Positions 6,854 through 15,575 of a stretch of DNA of 35,044 bases are shown here, in pieces; the stretch's first letter is position 1, and every line of letters begins with the position of its first letter. The stretch comes from Chitinophaga pinensis. Lineage in GTDB: Bacteria > Bacteroidota > Bacteroidia > 2-12-FULL-35-15. Location of the stretch: NCBI GenBank assembly GCA_945885475.1, contig CAMCYR010000034.1:1-35044 (forward strand), read 5' to 3'. The notes under the pieces are model-generated. The model made no database searches and was not told the DNA's origin. It worked only from the letters and a program-made list of their open reading frames with translations. The translations under genes and the position numbers were made by a program.

Positions 6854-8008
6854 ATGAATTATCCCAATCTGATCAACAGCAAACTTCCGAATATCGGTAC
6901 AACTATTTTTACCGTTATGAGCAAACTGGCAGCGGATCACAATGCAATCAATCTTTCTCAGGGATTCCCCGATTTTTCCTGTAATGAAGAACTGATCTCC
7001 CTTGTGAACAAATACATGAAGGCCGGAAATAATCAATATGCTCCAATGGCGGGATTAATCGGGCTTCGTGAAATTCTTTCCGAAAAAACAGAAGCTCTTT
7101 ATGGTGCAAAATATGATCCTGAATCTGAAATCACGATCACTTCAGGTGCCACACAAGCTATCTATACTGCCATCGCAGCCATCATCCGTGAAGGGGATGA
7201 AGTGATTATTTTTGAACCTGCTTATGATTGTTATCAACCGGCCATTGAATTAAATGGCGGTAAAACGATTTATATGCAGTTGTGTGCTCCCGATTATTCA
7301 ATCGATTGGGAAAAAGTGAAGAAAATGATCAACCACCGTACAAAAATGATCATCATCAATACGCCACATAATCCTACCGGAAGTGTGATGAGTATCGATG
7401 ACATGCTTATTCTTGAGAAACTGATCAAAGGAACGGATATCATTATTATTAGTGATGAGGTGTATGAGCACATTATCTTTGATAATCAACAGCATCAGAG
7501 TGTTGCCCGCTTTCCGCTTTTGGCAGAACGTAGTTTTATTATCTCCTCTTTCGGGAAAACATTTCATGCTACCGGCTGGAAAATAGGCTACTGCGTTGCT
7601 CCCAAAAACTTAATGACGGAATTCCGGAAAGTGCACCAATTCCTGGTTTTTTCTGCAAATACGCCTATTCAATTTGCCTTAGCCGAATTTTTAAAACAAA
7701 AAAATAATTACCTGGAACTGGGTTCTTTTTATCAAAAAAAACGTGATTATTTCATCAATGCTATTAAAGGCTCCCGTTTTGAGATCATTCCTTCTGCCGG
7801 CACCTATTTTCAACTTTTAAATTATACAGATCTCAGTAAGGAAAAAGATACCGATTATGCCATCCGTTTAACGAAAGAATTTGGTATTGCATCTATTCCA
7901 ATCTCCGTTTTTTATCATGAAAAGGAGGATAATAAAGTGCTGCGATTTTGTTTCGCAAAAAAAGAAGAGACCCTGGAGAAAGCAGCTGAAATTTTGAATA
8001 AGATATAA
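6854..8008 (+). CDS. PLP-dependent methionine aminotransferase (YbdL/kynurenine aminotransferase type)
   Basis: A 384-residue fold-type I aminotransferase. Visible landmarks are NLSQGFPDFSC (substrate loop), YAPMAGLIGLRE, TSGATQAIY (phosphate binding), NTPHNPTG with the pyridine-contacting Asn, SDEVYEH with the cofactor Asp and Tyr, and SSFGKTFHATGWKIGY carrying the Schiff-base lysine K235. The sequence is closest to the E. coli YbdL and eukaryotic glutamine transaminase K group, which use methionine, glutamine and aromatic amino acids. The next gene encodes an omega-amidase, which removes the 2-oxoglutaramate formed when glutamine is the amino donor. That pairing supports a role in methionine salvage or the glutamine transaminase-omega-amidase pathway. 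The 112-base gap suggests a shared transcript, though a degenerate repeat lies in it. Confidence 0.9.
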   Translation: MNYPNLINSKLPNIGTTIFTVMSKLAADHNAINLSQGFPDFSCNEELISLVNKYMKAGNNQYAPMAGLIGLREILSEKTEALYGAKYDPESEITITSGATQAIYTAIAAIIREGDEVIIFEPAYDCYQPAIELNGGKTIYMQLCAPDYSIDWEKVKKMINHRTKMIIINTPHNPTGSVMSIDDMLILEKLIKGTDIIIISDEVYEHIIFDNQQHQSVARFPLLAERSFIISSFGKTFHATGWKIGYCVAPKNLMTEFRKVHQFLVFSANTPIQFALAEFLKQKNNYLELGSFYQKKRDYFINAIKGSRFEIIPSAGTYFQLLNYTDLSKEKDTDYAIRLTKEFGIASIPISVFYHEKEDNKVLRFCFAKKEETLEKAAEILNKI

Positions 8009-8017
8009 ATTGAGTTT

Positions 8018-8101
8018 GTCATCGTTGGCAAACTTACGTTCCTTTAAGCATTGGCTAGGCAAGAGATCGCCAATGTCTAAAAACGCTTCACTGCAATGAC
8101 C
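8018..8101. repeat. Probable degenerate dispersed repeat
   Basis: The segment begins GTCATCGTTGG and ends TGCAATGACC, so its ends resemble, in opposite orientation, the GTCATTGC start of a common Bacteroidota intergenic repeat. An inner stem ATTGGC/GCCAAT spans 8050-8074. Homology is weak and judged by eye. Confidence 0.3.
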
Positions 8102-8120
8102 TTCTACTAGACCTGTTATT

Positions 8121-8903
8121 ATGAATGATTTAAAAATAACCATCATACAATCTGAACTGTTTTGGGAAGACAAACAGAAAAATCTGGAAATGTTTTCTCA
8201 GAAAATTTCTGCCGTCAATGAACCTACCGATCTGATCGTCCTTCCTGAAATGTTCAGCACCGGATTCAGCATGCGTCCGGATCTGTTTTCTGAAACAATG
8301 GATGGAATAACAATAAGCTGGATGAAGGCTGCTGCGAAAGAAAAAAATGCAGTGATTGCCGGAAGTTTTATTTGTGAATCTGATGGTAAATTTCTGAATC
8401 GCTTCGTGTGGATGAATGTTGATGGCACTTACAGCGTTTATGATAAACGACATCTTTTTAGAATGGGTGATGAAGATAAACACTATGCTGCCGGACAAAA
8501 TAAATTAATCATTGAATTTAAAGGTTGGAAAATTTGTCCGCTTGTCTGTTACGATCTTCGCTTTCCTGTTTGGGCAAGAAACACGAAAGAGCATATGTAC
8601 GATGTTTTAATTTATGTCGCAAATTGGCCCGAAAAACGCGCTCATCCATGGAAATCGCTGCTGGTGGCACGCGCAATTGAGAACCAGTGTTTTGTTGCCG
8701 GTATAAACAGAGTCGGAAATGACGGAAACGATATTTACCATTCGGGTGATTCTGTTGTACTCGATTTTAAAGGTGAACCTCTCAGTAAAATAGACTCCGG
8801 AATAGAAACAACGCAAACGATTACCTTGAAGTATTCCGATTTAGAAGCATTCAGAACTTTTTTTCCGGTGATGTCGGATGCGGATAATTTTGAAATTAGA
8901 TAA
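8121..8903 (+). CDS. Omega-amidase, YafV/Nit2-type nitrilase superfamily
   Basis: A 260-residue carbon-nitrogen hydrolase. The catalytic triad is visible: E43 in LPEMFSTGF, K109 in YDKRHLF and the nucleophile C143 in CYDLRFP. MGDEDKHYAAG and the ARAIENQCFVAGINRVG block are characteristic of the YafV/Nit2 branch. Family members hydrolyse 2-oxoglutaramate (and 2-oxosuccinamate) to the 2-oxo acid plus ammonia. This makes glutamine-dependent transamination irreversible, so placement directly after a glutamine/methionine aminotransferase is functionally coherent. The product is cytoplasmic and of normal length. The ATG at 8121 is the only start compatible with the family's N-terminal beta strand. 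Confidence 0.93.
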   Translation: MNDLKITIIQSELFWEDKQKNLEMFSQKISAVNEPTDLIVLPEMFSTGFSMRPDLFSETMDGITISWMKAAAKEKNAVIAGSFICESDGKFLNRFVWMNVDGTYSVYDKRHLFRMGDEDKHYAAGQNKLIIEFKGWKICPLVCYDLRFPVWARNTKEHMYDVLIYVANWPEKRAHPWKSLLVARAIENQCFVAGINRVGNDGNDIYHSGDSVVLDFKGEPLSKIDSGIETTQTITLKYSDLEAFRTFFPVMSDADNFEIR

Positions 8904-9006
8904 TCATTTACTATTCCAATGCCAATCGCGTTCGACCAAAGGGAGAGTTTAGAAATGCAGCATTGTTACAAAGAAATTGCTGGCATCAACGTATTGTAAA
9001 AATTTC

Positions 9007-10734
9007 TTAGTTGCTTATCTTCCACTCCAGCTCCGCATCCCAGTTCGAACGGATATTGATCAATTCCGAGTTGTAAATGACTTTTTCAGGTTGTACCTTT
9101 TTTATGTAATTCCCCGTATCCCATTTTTGATTCCTGTTTTCGTCAAAAATTATTTTTAATTTATACTTTCTGGGTGCTAAATAAGAATAGTTCAGTTCAG
9201 CAGATTGCATCACGAAGTTTTCTCTTACAACATTATTGCTTTCATCCAGCAACTGAATAATATATTCTCCGCTAGTTGGAGGTACTACTAAATTTAATTT
9301 CACACTTCCGTAAAATTTTTCTTCCCGTGTTTTGAAATCAATTTTTATAGAATCATTTGTCAAGCCAAATACATCGCTGATCGTTCCCGGAGGAATGAAT
9401 AAATGGTAAGTCGTATTTTCCTTCAGTACAAAGTTTTTAAACTCCGGACTATAGATAAATACTCCCGAATTATCTGGGTCTTCAGAGGTTTTGGTAGAGT
9501 CGCGGTAGCCAATGTTGATATGAGTTTTTAATGGTCCGTAGTTGGTCGCAATCGTTTTATCTGTTTTAAACAATAGCGTATCTTCTTTAAATTCAATCTT
9601 CTCGTTTTGCACTTCCGCGATCAAGGATGAGAACTGAATTTTAATTTCAGTTCCTAGGTCAAATCCCTGATTTCCATTCGGACTGTTTACTACTTTAAAT
9701 TTCAGGGGATTTTTTTTCGACTTTTCTGCCTCTACTCTGGAGATGAATTTTAGATCCAAGGTATCCAACACCATGTTGCCATTGCTGACTTGCAATATCA
9801 GTGAATCTTTTATGAAATTTTTGATCCAGTATACAAGCGTATCATTGTTCTTAGAAAATGTCCGGTACTCCTGAACGCCTTTCTTGTCGTTGTTCAATGG
9901 CTGAACACGAATGCTGTCCGAACCTTGATTAAATATCAATGTTACTTTTCCGTAAGAGTCGTGAATATATTTTTTTAAATACACTTTTTTGGCAGGCTCC
10001 TGAAATAGGTCTATTACTATATTCTGCTTCTCGCTTATATCTATTGACCCGTTTATAAAGCCGATACTTTCCGTTTCTCCATCGTATTTATAATTGGCAT
10101 TGCCATCTTTTATCGCAACAAGTTTATATTTCCCCGCTTTAATATTATTTATTCGAAAAGTGCCGTCTTTTTCTGTTTTAGCAAAATAATCAGGTTGATT
10201 CTTGTAAACTATGCTATCACTTAGATCGCTGTAAAGTAAGGCCAGTATGCCTTTTTCTGTCGACTGGTTAAATCCGTTTTGTATTTTACCAACTAATGAA
10301 AGGGAATCGATGAATGTTCCTGTAGAAAAGATATATTTAAAATCTTCGATGGCATTGTTTTCATTCAGATCCCGAATGGCATTCCCAAAACTCATGCAGT
10401 ATGTTGTATTTGGTTTCAATGTTTCTTCCTTATCTAATTCAATAATCAGCGTTTTACCTTTTACAGTGATGTCGGGAGTTTTTGCCAACAAAGGAGAAAT
10501 GATCAATTGATTATTCAGATCTTTTAATTGAATATATTCATCAAAAGTTATTTCAATTATTCTTGAATTAAAATTAAGTTGTGCGCTGTCCGGTATGTAT
10601 TTTGATGTTTTTGGAGGAAGAATATCTTTTGCCCCGCCACCCGGTGAAACAATTTGAGCACAAGACGACAGCAGCAGTATGCCGGCCAGCAGTAGGGTGA
10701 TTTTATGAGTGATATGATTCTTGTTGTTGTTCAT
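9007..10734 (-). CDS. Ig-like domain lipoprotein (Big_5/SbsA-type N-terminal domain)
   Basis: A 575-residue envelope lipoprotein. A hydrophobic signal runs to the lipobox LLSSC with the lipidated C25, followed by the glycine-rich SPGGGAKDILPP linker seen in this Bacteroidota family. Residues of about 40-140 form a bacterial Ig-like domain (IEITFDEYIQLKD, LKPNTTYCMSFGNAIRDLNE) of the SbsA/Big_5 type. A prealbumin-like module follows (TEKDGTFRINNIKAGKYKLVAIKD), then further beta-rich segments, the last ending with YKLKIIFDENRNQKWDTG. The role is unknown; a surface or periplasmic structural or binding function is inferred. The msrC gene lies 59 bases upstream on the same strand without an obvious terminator, so they are probably co-transcribed. 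Confidence 0.88.
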   Translation of the reverse strand: MNNNKNHITHKITLLLAGILLLSSCAQIVSPGGGAKDILPPKTSKYIPDSAQLNFNSRIIEITFDEYIQLKDLNNQLIISPLLAKTPDITVKGKTLIIELDKEETLKPNTTYCMSFGNAIRDLNENNAIEDFKYIFSTGTFIDSLSLVGKIQNGFNQSTEKGILALLYSDLSDSIVYKNQPDYFAKTEKDGTFRINNIKAGKYKLVAIKDGNANYKYDGETESIGFINGSIDISEKQNIVIDLFQEPAKKVYLKKYIHDSYGKVTLIFNQGSDSIRVQPLNNDKKGVQEYRTFSKNNDTLVYWIKNFIKDSLILQVSNGNMVLDTLDLKFISRVEAEKSKKNPLKFKVVNSPNGNQGFDLGTEIKIQFSSLIAEVQNEKIEFKEDTLLFKTDKTIATNYGPLKTHINIGYRDSTKTSEDPDNSGVFIYSPEFKNFVLKENTTYHLFIPPGTISDVFGLTNDSIKIDFKTREEKFYGSVKLNLVVPPTSGEYIIQLLDESNNVVRENFVMQSAELNYSYLAPRKYKLKIIFDENRNQKWDTGNYIKKVQPEKVIYNSELINIRSNWDAELEWKISN

Positions 10735-10793
10735 TTTGCCGCGAAATTGGTATGTCTTTTATAGGACTCTTACAATCTCTTTCTGCCTGTGTT

Positions 10794-11273
10794 CTATAGT
10801 TGTTCTATCAATCTCATTAGTTGTTCCAAATAGATGCAGTCGGTTTGGTCAAATGTTGCAAGTTGATCGCTATCTATATCTAGCACCAACATCACATCTC
10901 CGTTTTTATCAAATGCAGGTAATACGATCTCCGATTTTGAAAAACTGCTGCAGGCAATGTGACCGGGAAACTGATCTACATCCTCCACTACAATCGTTCT
11001 TTTTTCTTTCCATGCTGTTCCGCAAACGCCCTTTCCTAATGCAATCCGCGTACAAGCGACCGGTCCCTGGAATGGTCCCAATACCAATTCTGTCTCCTTC
11101 ACGAAATAAACGCCTACCCAAAAAAAATTCATCCCGAATTTCAGTGCAGACATGATATTGGAGATGTTGGCAATAAAATCACGTTCTCCCTCAATCAGCG
11201 CCTTGATCTGCGGAAGCAGTGATTCATACTTTTCTTTTTTTGTTATACCCGAAATGATTACCGATTCTGCCAT
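10794..11273 (-). CDS. msrC: Free methionine-(R)-sulfoxide reductase (GAF domain)
   Basis: A GAF-domain enzyme that reduces free L-methionine-(R)-sulfoxide in the cytoplasm, the same family as E. coli YebR. The three conserved cysteines are present in order within LGPFQGPVACTRIALGKG, VCGTAWKEKR and GHIACSSFS. From the chosen start they are C74, C84 and C108; their spacing of 10 and 24 residues is the same as in characterised family members. SEIVLPAF follows as expected. The ATG at 11273 was preferred over an in-frame TTG at 11297 because that TTG overlaps the -7 promoter box and would add eight residues not expected in the family. The product has 159 residues. It probably leads a two-gene transcript with the downstream lipoprotein. 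Confidence 0.95.
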   Translation of the reverse strand: MAESVIISGITKKEKYESLLPQIKALIEGERDFIANISNIMSALKFGMNFFWVGVYFVKETELVLGPFQGPVACTRIALGKGVCGTAWKEKRTIVVEDVDQFPGHIACSSFSKSEIVLPAFDKNGDVMLVLDIDSDQLATFDQTDCIYLEQLMRLIEQL

Positions 11274-11294
11274 TGTTGATTCTGAATGTGGTTG

Positions 11295-11302
11295 CAAAGA
11301 TA
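11295..11302 (-). promoter_or_regulatory. -7 promoter box of msrC
   Basis: The minus strand reads TATCTTTG, an exact TAnnTTTG match, 21 bases upstream of the chosen ATG. An upstream TTG exists, but at a shorter spacing (14 bases) than usual. Confidence 0.55.
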
Positions 11303-11412
11303 GGAAAAATGATGTGCAATTATTCGTTTATATCGTCATTGAGCAGCAAGAAGCGAGCTGTATTTTTTTAGAAAAATATCTTCCGTCCGCAAGCAGTGCC
11401 GCTGAAATGCTA

Positions 11413-12096
11413 CTAATTATTTGCAAAGGCAATGGTTGCAATACTGATTTTAATTCCCGGAATTTGCATTAATGTTTGTGCGCAAGCTTCGAGTGTTGCC
11501 CCGGTTGTAACAACATCATCCACCAGTAACACATGTTTCCCTTCCAACGACTTGAGTTCCTTTAGCTGGAAAATGGATGCTACATTTTGCCAGCGACTAA
11601 AACGCGATTTTCTGGTTTGCGTTTCCGATTCATGCGCACGGTACAAGGTCTTAAAATCTGCATCAACTTCCATGCTATTCGCTAAGCCTTCTGCAAAGGA
11701 TTCGCTTTGATTGTAGCCTCTCTTTTTGATCTTTTTAGGATGAAGCGGAACAGGGATAATTGTATCTACAGTATTGAAATCCGCAGATTTTTTTAAGTCA
11801 AAGCCATATAGTTTGCCAATGGCAAATCCGACTTCTTTTTGACCTTTGTATTTTAATTGATGTATCAGATGTTGAACTTTTCCTCCTTTGTTAAATCCAT
11901 AGTATGCCCCTGCGGAATGAATATTTATTCGTCCCCAGAAAATTTTTGCTATCGGATTGTCGTTATGTAAGTGGAAATTAGTTTTTGGTAAATGGTAGAT
12001 GCAATAGGTACATATAGTATGCTCATTCTTGTAAAGACTATTTCCGCAAGAGGCACATACTTGTGGAAATATCAGTGAAATAAAGTCGTTCAGCAT
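11413..12096 (-). CDS. comF: ComF family phosphoribosyltransferase-like protein
   Basis: A 227-residue ComF/GntX protein. The N-terminus holds a four-cysteine zinc-binding knuckle (C14, C17, C29, C32). A double-zinc-ribbon spacer leads to the type I phosphoribosyltransferase core, with IIPVPLHPKKIKKRGYNQS and the PRPP-binding VLLVDDVVTTGAT at 189-201. ComF proteins are needed for natural DNA uptake in several bacteria and bind single-stranded DNA and helicase partners. In Bacteroidota the gene is widespread, and a competence role here is only inferred. It is transcribed divergently from the coiled-coil membrane protein, with 66 bases between the start codons. Confidence 0.92.
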   Translation of the reverse strand: MLNDFISLIFPQVCASCGNSLYKNEHTICTYCIYHLPKTNFHLHNDNPIAKIFWGRINIHSAGAYYGFNKGGKVQHLIHQLKYKGQKEVGFAIGKLYGFDLKKSADFNTVDTIIPVPLHPKKIKKRGYNQSESFAEGLANSMEVDADFKTLYRAHESETQTRKSRFSRWQNVASIFQLKELKSLEGKHVLLVDDVVTTGATLEACAQTLMQIPGIKISIATIAFANN

Positions 12097-12100
12097 AAGT

Positions 12101-12134
12101 TTTTGTGCGATAAGGCTAAAAAGTATTACTTTTG
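12101..12134 (+). promoter_or_regulatory. Promoter of the coiled-coil membrane protein gene
   Basis: TTTTG at 12101-12105 and TACTTTTG at 12127-12134 match the -33 and -7 elements with about 21 bases between, and the ATG follows 28 bases later. Their position upstream of 12163 argues against a longer N-terminus starting at 12103. Confidence 0.6.
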
Positions 12135-12162
12135 TGTGTCGAAAATAAACAATCCTTTAAAT

Positions 12163-13080
12163 ATGGAAGCGAATAAAGAAGAAAAAAAGTCAAGTAACAA
12201 AATTTTATTAATTCTGTTGGCATTGTTGATGCTTGGAAACGTAACGTTTGCATGGCTTTGGTGGAAAGAAAAAAATAGAGCGAATACGGTAGTTGTTGAA
12301 AAAGACCAAGTGATCATCGAACGTGATAATGTAAAAGGCGACCTTTTGAGATTGCAAGATGAATATTCTAAACTGGAGACTTCTGACAAGCTGGTGCAAG
12401 CGGAATTAGATGCGAAGAAGGCGGAGATTGCCGAATTAATTATACAGGCAGAAAAACATAAAGGCGATGCGTACATCATTTCCAAATTGAGAAAGGAAAC
12501 AGAAACGCTGCGTTCTATTATGAAACATTTCGTTGTTCAAATTGATTCTTTAAATACATTCAGTAAAGTTGTAGTGGCTGAAAAAGCAAAAGTTTCAGCA
12601 GATCTTACAGCCGAAAGAGGTGTTACAACACAACTTACAAAAGATAAAGAGGCTTTGCAAAGTACTGTAAACATTGGATCTATATTAAAGGCTGAAAACC
12701 CAACTGTGAAAGGCGTTAAATTTAAATCGGGCGGCACTAAAGAAGTAGAAACGAACAAGGCTTCCCGTGTCGAGCGCATTAAAGTTTCCTTCGTATTGGG
12801 CGAAAATAAAATTGCGAAGAAAGGTGTTAAGCCTGTTTATGTGCGTGTAATGTCGCCCGATGGAAAAGAGATCACCAAGTCTGCAGATGAAGGAAACATC
12901 GTTAAATTCAATGGTTCAAAAGGATATTATGCTGCAAAACAGGATGTGAATTATAAGAATGAAGCGATTGGTCTTGATGTATTATGTCCGAGTCCTACTG
13001 GTTTTATTCCCGGTAAATATTTGATCGATATTATTTGTGATGATGTCATTGTAGGCCAAACCAGCATTATGCTTAAGTAG
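12163..13080 (+). CDS. Unknown single-pass membrane coiled-coil protein
   Basis: This 305-residue protein was not matched to a named family. A short charged N-terminus (MEANKEEKKSS) precedes one hydrophobic helix at about residues 14-34, so the rest probably lies on the far side of the inner membrane or is anchored to it. Residues of about 40-175 are strongly heptad-like and charged, with many E/K/D and L/I/V positions. The C-terminal 115 residues (RVERIKVSFVLGEN, VYVRVMSPDGKEI, GLDVLCPSPTGFIPGKYLIDI) look like a compact beta-sandwich. Related proteins occur as conserved hypotheticals in Bacteroidota; that statement is from memory. The ATG at 12163 is chosen because an in-frame TTG at 12103 lies on the promoter. 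ruvB follows after 149 bases carrying three repeats. Confidence 0.8.
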   Translation: MEANKEEKKSSNKILLILLALLMLGNVTFAWLWWKEKNRANTVVVEKDQVIIERDNVKGDLLRLQDEYSKLETSDKLVQAELDAKKAEIAELIIQAEKHKGDAYIISKLRKETETLRSIMKHFVVQIDSLNTFSKVVVAEKAKVSADLTAERGVTTQLTKDKEALQSTVNIGSILKAENPTVKGVKFKSGGTKEVETNKASRVERIKVSFVLGENKIAKKGVKPVYVRVMSPDGKEITKSADEGNIVKFNGSKGYYAAKQDVNYKNEAIGLDVLCPSPTGFIPGKYLIDIICDDVIVGQTSIMLK

Positions 13081-13112
13081 TAATTTATTATAAAGTGAAA
13101 TGATAATTCTGT

Positions 13113-13218
13113 GTCATTTCGAGCGGAGTCGATTGTCATTTCGAGCGGAGTTGAGAACGAGATTAATATAGGAAAGAAAAATGCTTGTCGCCAGTCATTT
13201 CGAGCGGAGTCGAGAAAC
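13113..13218. repeat. Three copies of GTCATTTCGAGCGGAGTCGA upstream of ruvB
   Basis: Copies start at 13113, 13135 and 13194. The second carries GTTGAGAAC and the third GTCGAGAAAC at its end. The 20-base motif is a dispersed Bacteroidota intergenic repeat. All three copies point the same way, and the last ends only 11 bases before the ruvB ATG, so it must lie in the ruvB leader or promoter. Confidence 0.85.
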
Positions 13219-13229
13219 TTTTATTATTT

Positions 13230-14261
13230 ATGAACCCAAACATTAACCCAGACGCTGAAAGCTTAAGTTCTTCTGAAAAGGAGTTCGAAAAGGTATTGCG
13301 CCCTGCCGAGTTTGATGATTTTACCGGTCAGTTTGAAGTTGTTGAAAATTTAAAAATATTTGTTCAGGCTGCCAAACAGCGTGGTGAAGCACTTGATCAT
13401 ATCTTGCTGCACGGTCCTCCAGGTTTGGGAAAAACTACCCTCGCGAATATTGTTGCTTCCGAATTGGGTGTGAATATAAAAATTACATCAGGGCCTGTTT
13501 TAGATAAACCCGGGGATCTGGCCGGACTATTAACGAACCTTGAAGAACACGATGTCTTGTTTATTGATGAGATTCACCGCTTGAGTCCGATCGTTGAGGA
13601 ATATTTGTATTCTGCAATGGAGGATTATAAGATCGATATCATGATCGACAGCGGTCCCAACGCACGCAGTGTGCAAATCAAATTGAATCCCTTTACATTG
13701 GTTGGCGCAACTACACGAAGTGGCTTACTGACTGCTCCCTTAAGAGCTCGGTTTGGGATCAACTCCCGCTTGAATTACTATGATTCCGCGCTGCTGAAAA
13801 AAATCATTACACGTGCTGCAGGAATCTTAAATGTTCCTATTTCTGAAGAAGCTTCCATTGAGATTGCCCGTAGAAGTCGCGGTACACCGCGTATTGCAAA
13901 TGCTTTGCTCAGAAGGATCCGCGATTTTGCACAGATAAAAGGTAACGGTTCTATCGATATTGAAATTGCTCATATTGGATTATCCGCTCTTAATGTGGAT
14001 AAAAACGGTTTGGACGAAATGGATATCCGTATATTATCTGCCTTGATTGAAAAATTTAAAGGCGGGCCTGTTGGATTAACTACAATCTCCACTGCTGTTG
14101 GTGAAGAAGCGGGAACTATCGAAGAAGTGTATGAACCCTTTTTAATTCAGGAAGGTTATCTTGTGCGTACACCACGCGGCAGAGAAGCAACAGAACTGGC
14201 ATATAAACACCTTGGTAAAATTCCTCGTGGATTCAATGGGAGTTTATTTGATACGAAATAG
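13230..14261 (+). CDS. ruvB: Holliday junction branch migration ATPase RuvB
   Basis: A 343-residue AAA+ motor that drives branch migration of Holliday junctions on RuvA. The Walker A motif is GPPGLGKT (62-69), Walker B is FIDEIHR with D113 and E114, sensor 1 lies in VGATTRSG, and the arginine-finger region is APLRARFG. The winged-helix C-terminal domain ends [17 protein letters not shown], as in the family. The ATG at 13230 gives the expected N-terminus [10 protein letters not shown]; an in-frame start at 13185 would translate the intergenic repeat and is rejected. The partner ruvA lies about 13.5 kb downstream rather than next to it. queG follows after 11 bases and is likely co-transcribed. 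Confidence 0.97.
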   Translation: MNPNINPDAESLSSSEKEFEKVLRPAEFDDFTGQFEVVENLKIFVQAAKQRGEALDHILLHGPPGLGKTTLANIVASELGVNIKITSGPVLDKPGDLAGLLTNLEEHDVLFIDEIHRLSPIVEEYLYSAMEDYKIDIMIDSGPNARSVQIKLNPFTLVGATTRSGLLTAPLRARFGINSRLNYYDSALLKKIITRAAGILNVPISEEASIEIARRSRGTPRIANALLRRIRDFAQIKGNGSIDIEIAHIGLSALNVDKNGLDEMDIRILSALIEKFKGGPVGLTTISTAVGEEAGTIEEVYEPFLIQEGYLVRTPRGREATELAYKHLGKIPRGFNGSLFDTK

Positions 14262-14272
14262 TTCATTCATCA

Positions 14273-15193
14273 ATGAACTCATCCAACCATACGTCACTCA
14301 TTAAAGCAGAAGCGAAACGACTCGGTTTCGACTACGTTGGAATTTCCAAAGCAGATTTTTTAGAGGAAGAAGCGCCCCGATTAGAAAATTGGCTGAATAA
14401 TAATATGCACGGACAAATGAGTTACATGCAGAATTATTTTGATAAACGCTTAGACCCTAGATTGCTTGTCCCTGGGGCAAAATCAGTGATCTCCTTATTG
14501 CTGAATTATTTTCCTTCCGAAAATCAAGTGGATGATACTGCTCCCAAGATCAGTAAATACGCTTACGGGAAAGATTATCATATCGTGATCAAAGAAAAAT
14601 TAAATCAACTTTTAGAATTCATCAAAGAAAATATCGGCGAGGTCGATGGTCGTGCATTTGTCGATTCTGCTCCAGTTATGGATAAAGCTTGGGCGAAAAA
14701 AGGCGGATTGGGATGGATCGGGAAAAACAGTAATCTGATCAATAAATCAAGTGGCTCTTTTTATTTTATTGCCGAGCTGATCCTTGATTTGGATCTGGAA
14801 TACGATGGTGCTGTAAAGGACTATTGCGGCACTTGTACAAAGTGTATCGATGCTTGTCCGACGGATGCCATAATTGCTCCGTACGTCGTTGATGGCAGTA
14901 AATGCATTTCGTATTTCACAATTGAATTAAAAGAAAATATTCCTGACGATGTAAAAGGTAAAATGGAAAATCGGATGTTCGGTTGTGATATCTGTCAAGA
15001 TGTTTGTCCCTGGAATCGTTTTTCAAAACCACATCAAGAACCCCTTTTTAAAGCCAATGAAGAGTTGTTGGGAATGAAAAAGGAAGATTGGATCGAGTTA
15101 ACTGAAGAAACCTTTAGACGCGTATTTAAAGATTCTGCGGTAAAGCGCACAAAATTTACTGGTCTAAAAAGGAATATAGCGTTTCTGAAATAA
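14273..15193 (+). CDS. queG: Epoxyqueuosine reductase QueG
   Basis: A 306-residue cobalamin-dependent iron-sulfur enzyme that performs the last step of queuosine synthesis, converting epoxyqueuosine to queuosine in tRNA wobble position 34. The N-terminal domain includes [23 protein letters not shown] with the conserved D131. Two ferredoxin-like cluster motifs follow: C185, C188, C191 and C195 ([11 protein letters not shown]), then C211, C238, C241 and C245 ([11 protein letters not shown]), enough for two [4Fe-4S] clusters. The length suits forms lacking the C-terminal HEAT-like repeat found in longer homologues. It starts 11 bases after the ruvB stop, indicating an operon. Confidence 0.95.
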   Translation: MNSSNHTSLIKAEAKRLGFDYVGISKADFLEEEAPRLENWLNNNMHGQMSYMQNYFDKRLDPRLLVPGAKSVISLLLNYFPSENQVDDTAPKISKYAYGKDYHIVIKEKLNQLLEFIKENIGEVDGRAFVDSAPVMDKAWAKKGGLGWIGKNSNLINKSSGSFYFIAELILDLDLEYDGAVKDYCGTCTKCIDACPTDAIIAPYVVDGSKCISYFTIELKENIPDDVKGKMENRMFGCDICQDVCPWNRFSKPHQEPLFKANEELLGMKKEDWIELTEETFRRVFKDSAVKRTKFTGLKRNIAFLK

Positions 15194-15206
15194 ATAAAAA
15201 TCAAAC

Positions 15207-15240
15207 CGTCATTGCGAGCAAGATGAAGTAATCTTTTTCA
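15207..15240. repeat. Dispersed repeat (GTCATTGCGAGC...GAAGTAATCT type)
   Basis: The segment begins CGTCATTGCGAGC and continues GATGAAGTAATC. It matches the general form of a repeat found in many bacterial intergenic spaces, including those of Bacteroidota. It lies in the convergent gap between queG and the small unknown gene. The rest of that gap shows no gene. Confidence 0.5.
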
Positions 15241-15380
15241 TTTCAAGAGCGACTGATGCTTCCTGCGAAATAAAGTGATTTGATTAATCGCCCAATTTAA
15301 TTTCCTAGATTTAATGCAAAAGAATCATATGCTGTTGAAATACAGCTTTAGAAATAAGTAATAGGATGCGAAATTTTATA

Positions 15381-15575
15381 CTAAGATTGTACAACACTCT
15401 TATATACCTCGTTGATCACATCCTTGTATTGATGACCGAATGTTGTTAAGCACCAAATCATTAATAAAGCCTTCTCCTCTGGTTTAAGCCATTTTACAGC
15501 TTTTGTCAACTCTTTGCGAAAAAGTGTTTTATCAAAACTCACTTTCTCTAAAATATTTTTACTTAATTCAAACAT
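15381..15575 (-). CDS. Small conserved-looking hypothetical protein, 64 residues
   Basis: A short basic protein without a signal peptide or membrane segment, beginning MFELSKNILEKVSF. It is predicted to be all-helical, with an amphipathic N-terminal part and a central KAVKWLKPEEKALLMIWCL. I recall similar small proteins as hypotheticals in Bacteroidota, but no function is known to me. Support for a real gene comes from a good promoter upstream, codon usage like its neighbours, isolation between convergent and co-directional genes, and absence of an overlapping larger gene. A small regulator or RNA/protein-binding helical bundle is possible but unproven. Confidence 0.7.
   Translation of the reverse strand: MFELSKNILEKVSFDKTLFRKELTKAVKWLKPEEKALLMIWCLTTFGHQYKDVINEVYKSVVQS

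Noticed and set aside
8904-9006. Possible hairpin from ATGCCAAT and ATTGCTGGCAT in the convergent gap
   Set aside because: The arms pair imperfectly across more than 40 bases with no T-run, so no terminator was called.
10721-11155. Plus-strand frame opposite msrC
   Set aside because: It is the antisense of a gene with clear catalytic cysteines and has no recognisable domain.
11330-11380. Degenerate repeat GTCATTGAGCAGCAAGAAGC between msrC and comF
   Set aside because: It resembles the GTCATTGCGAG repeat only at its first bases; too weak to list as a feature.
12103-12162. Longer N-terminus for the coiled-coil protein
   Set aside because: The added 20 codons cover the -33 and -7 promoter elements, and the ATG at 12163 gives a normal charged N-terminus before the membrane helix.
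13185-13229. Upstream start for ruvB
   Set aside because: The extra residues translate the dispersed repeat; the ATG at 13230 gives the standard RuvB N-terminus.
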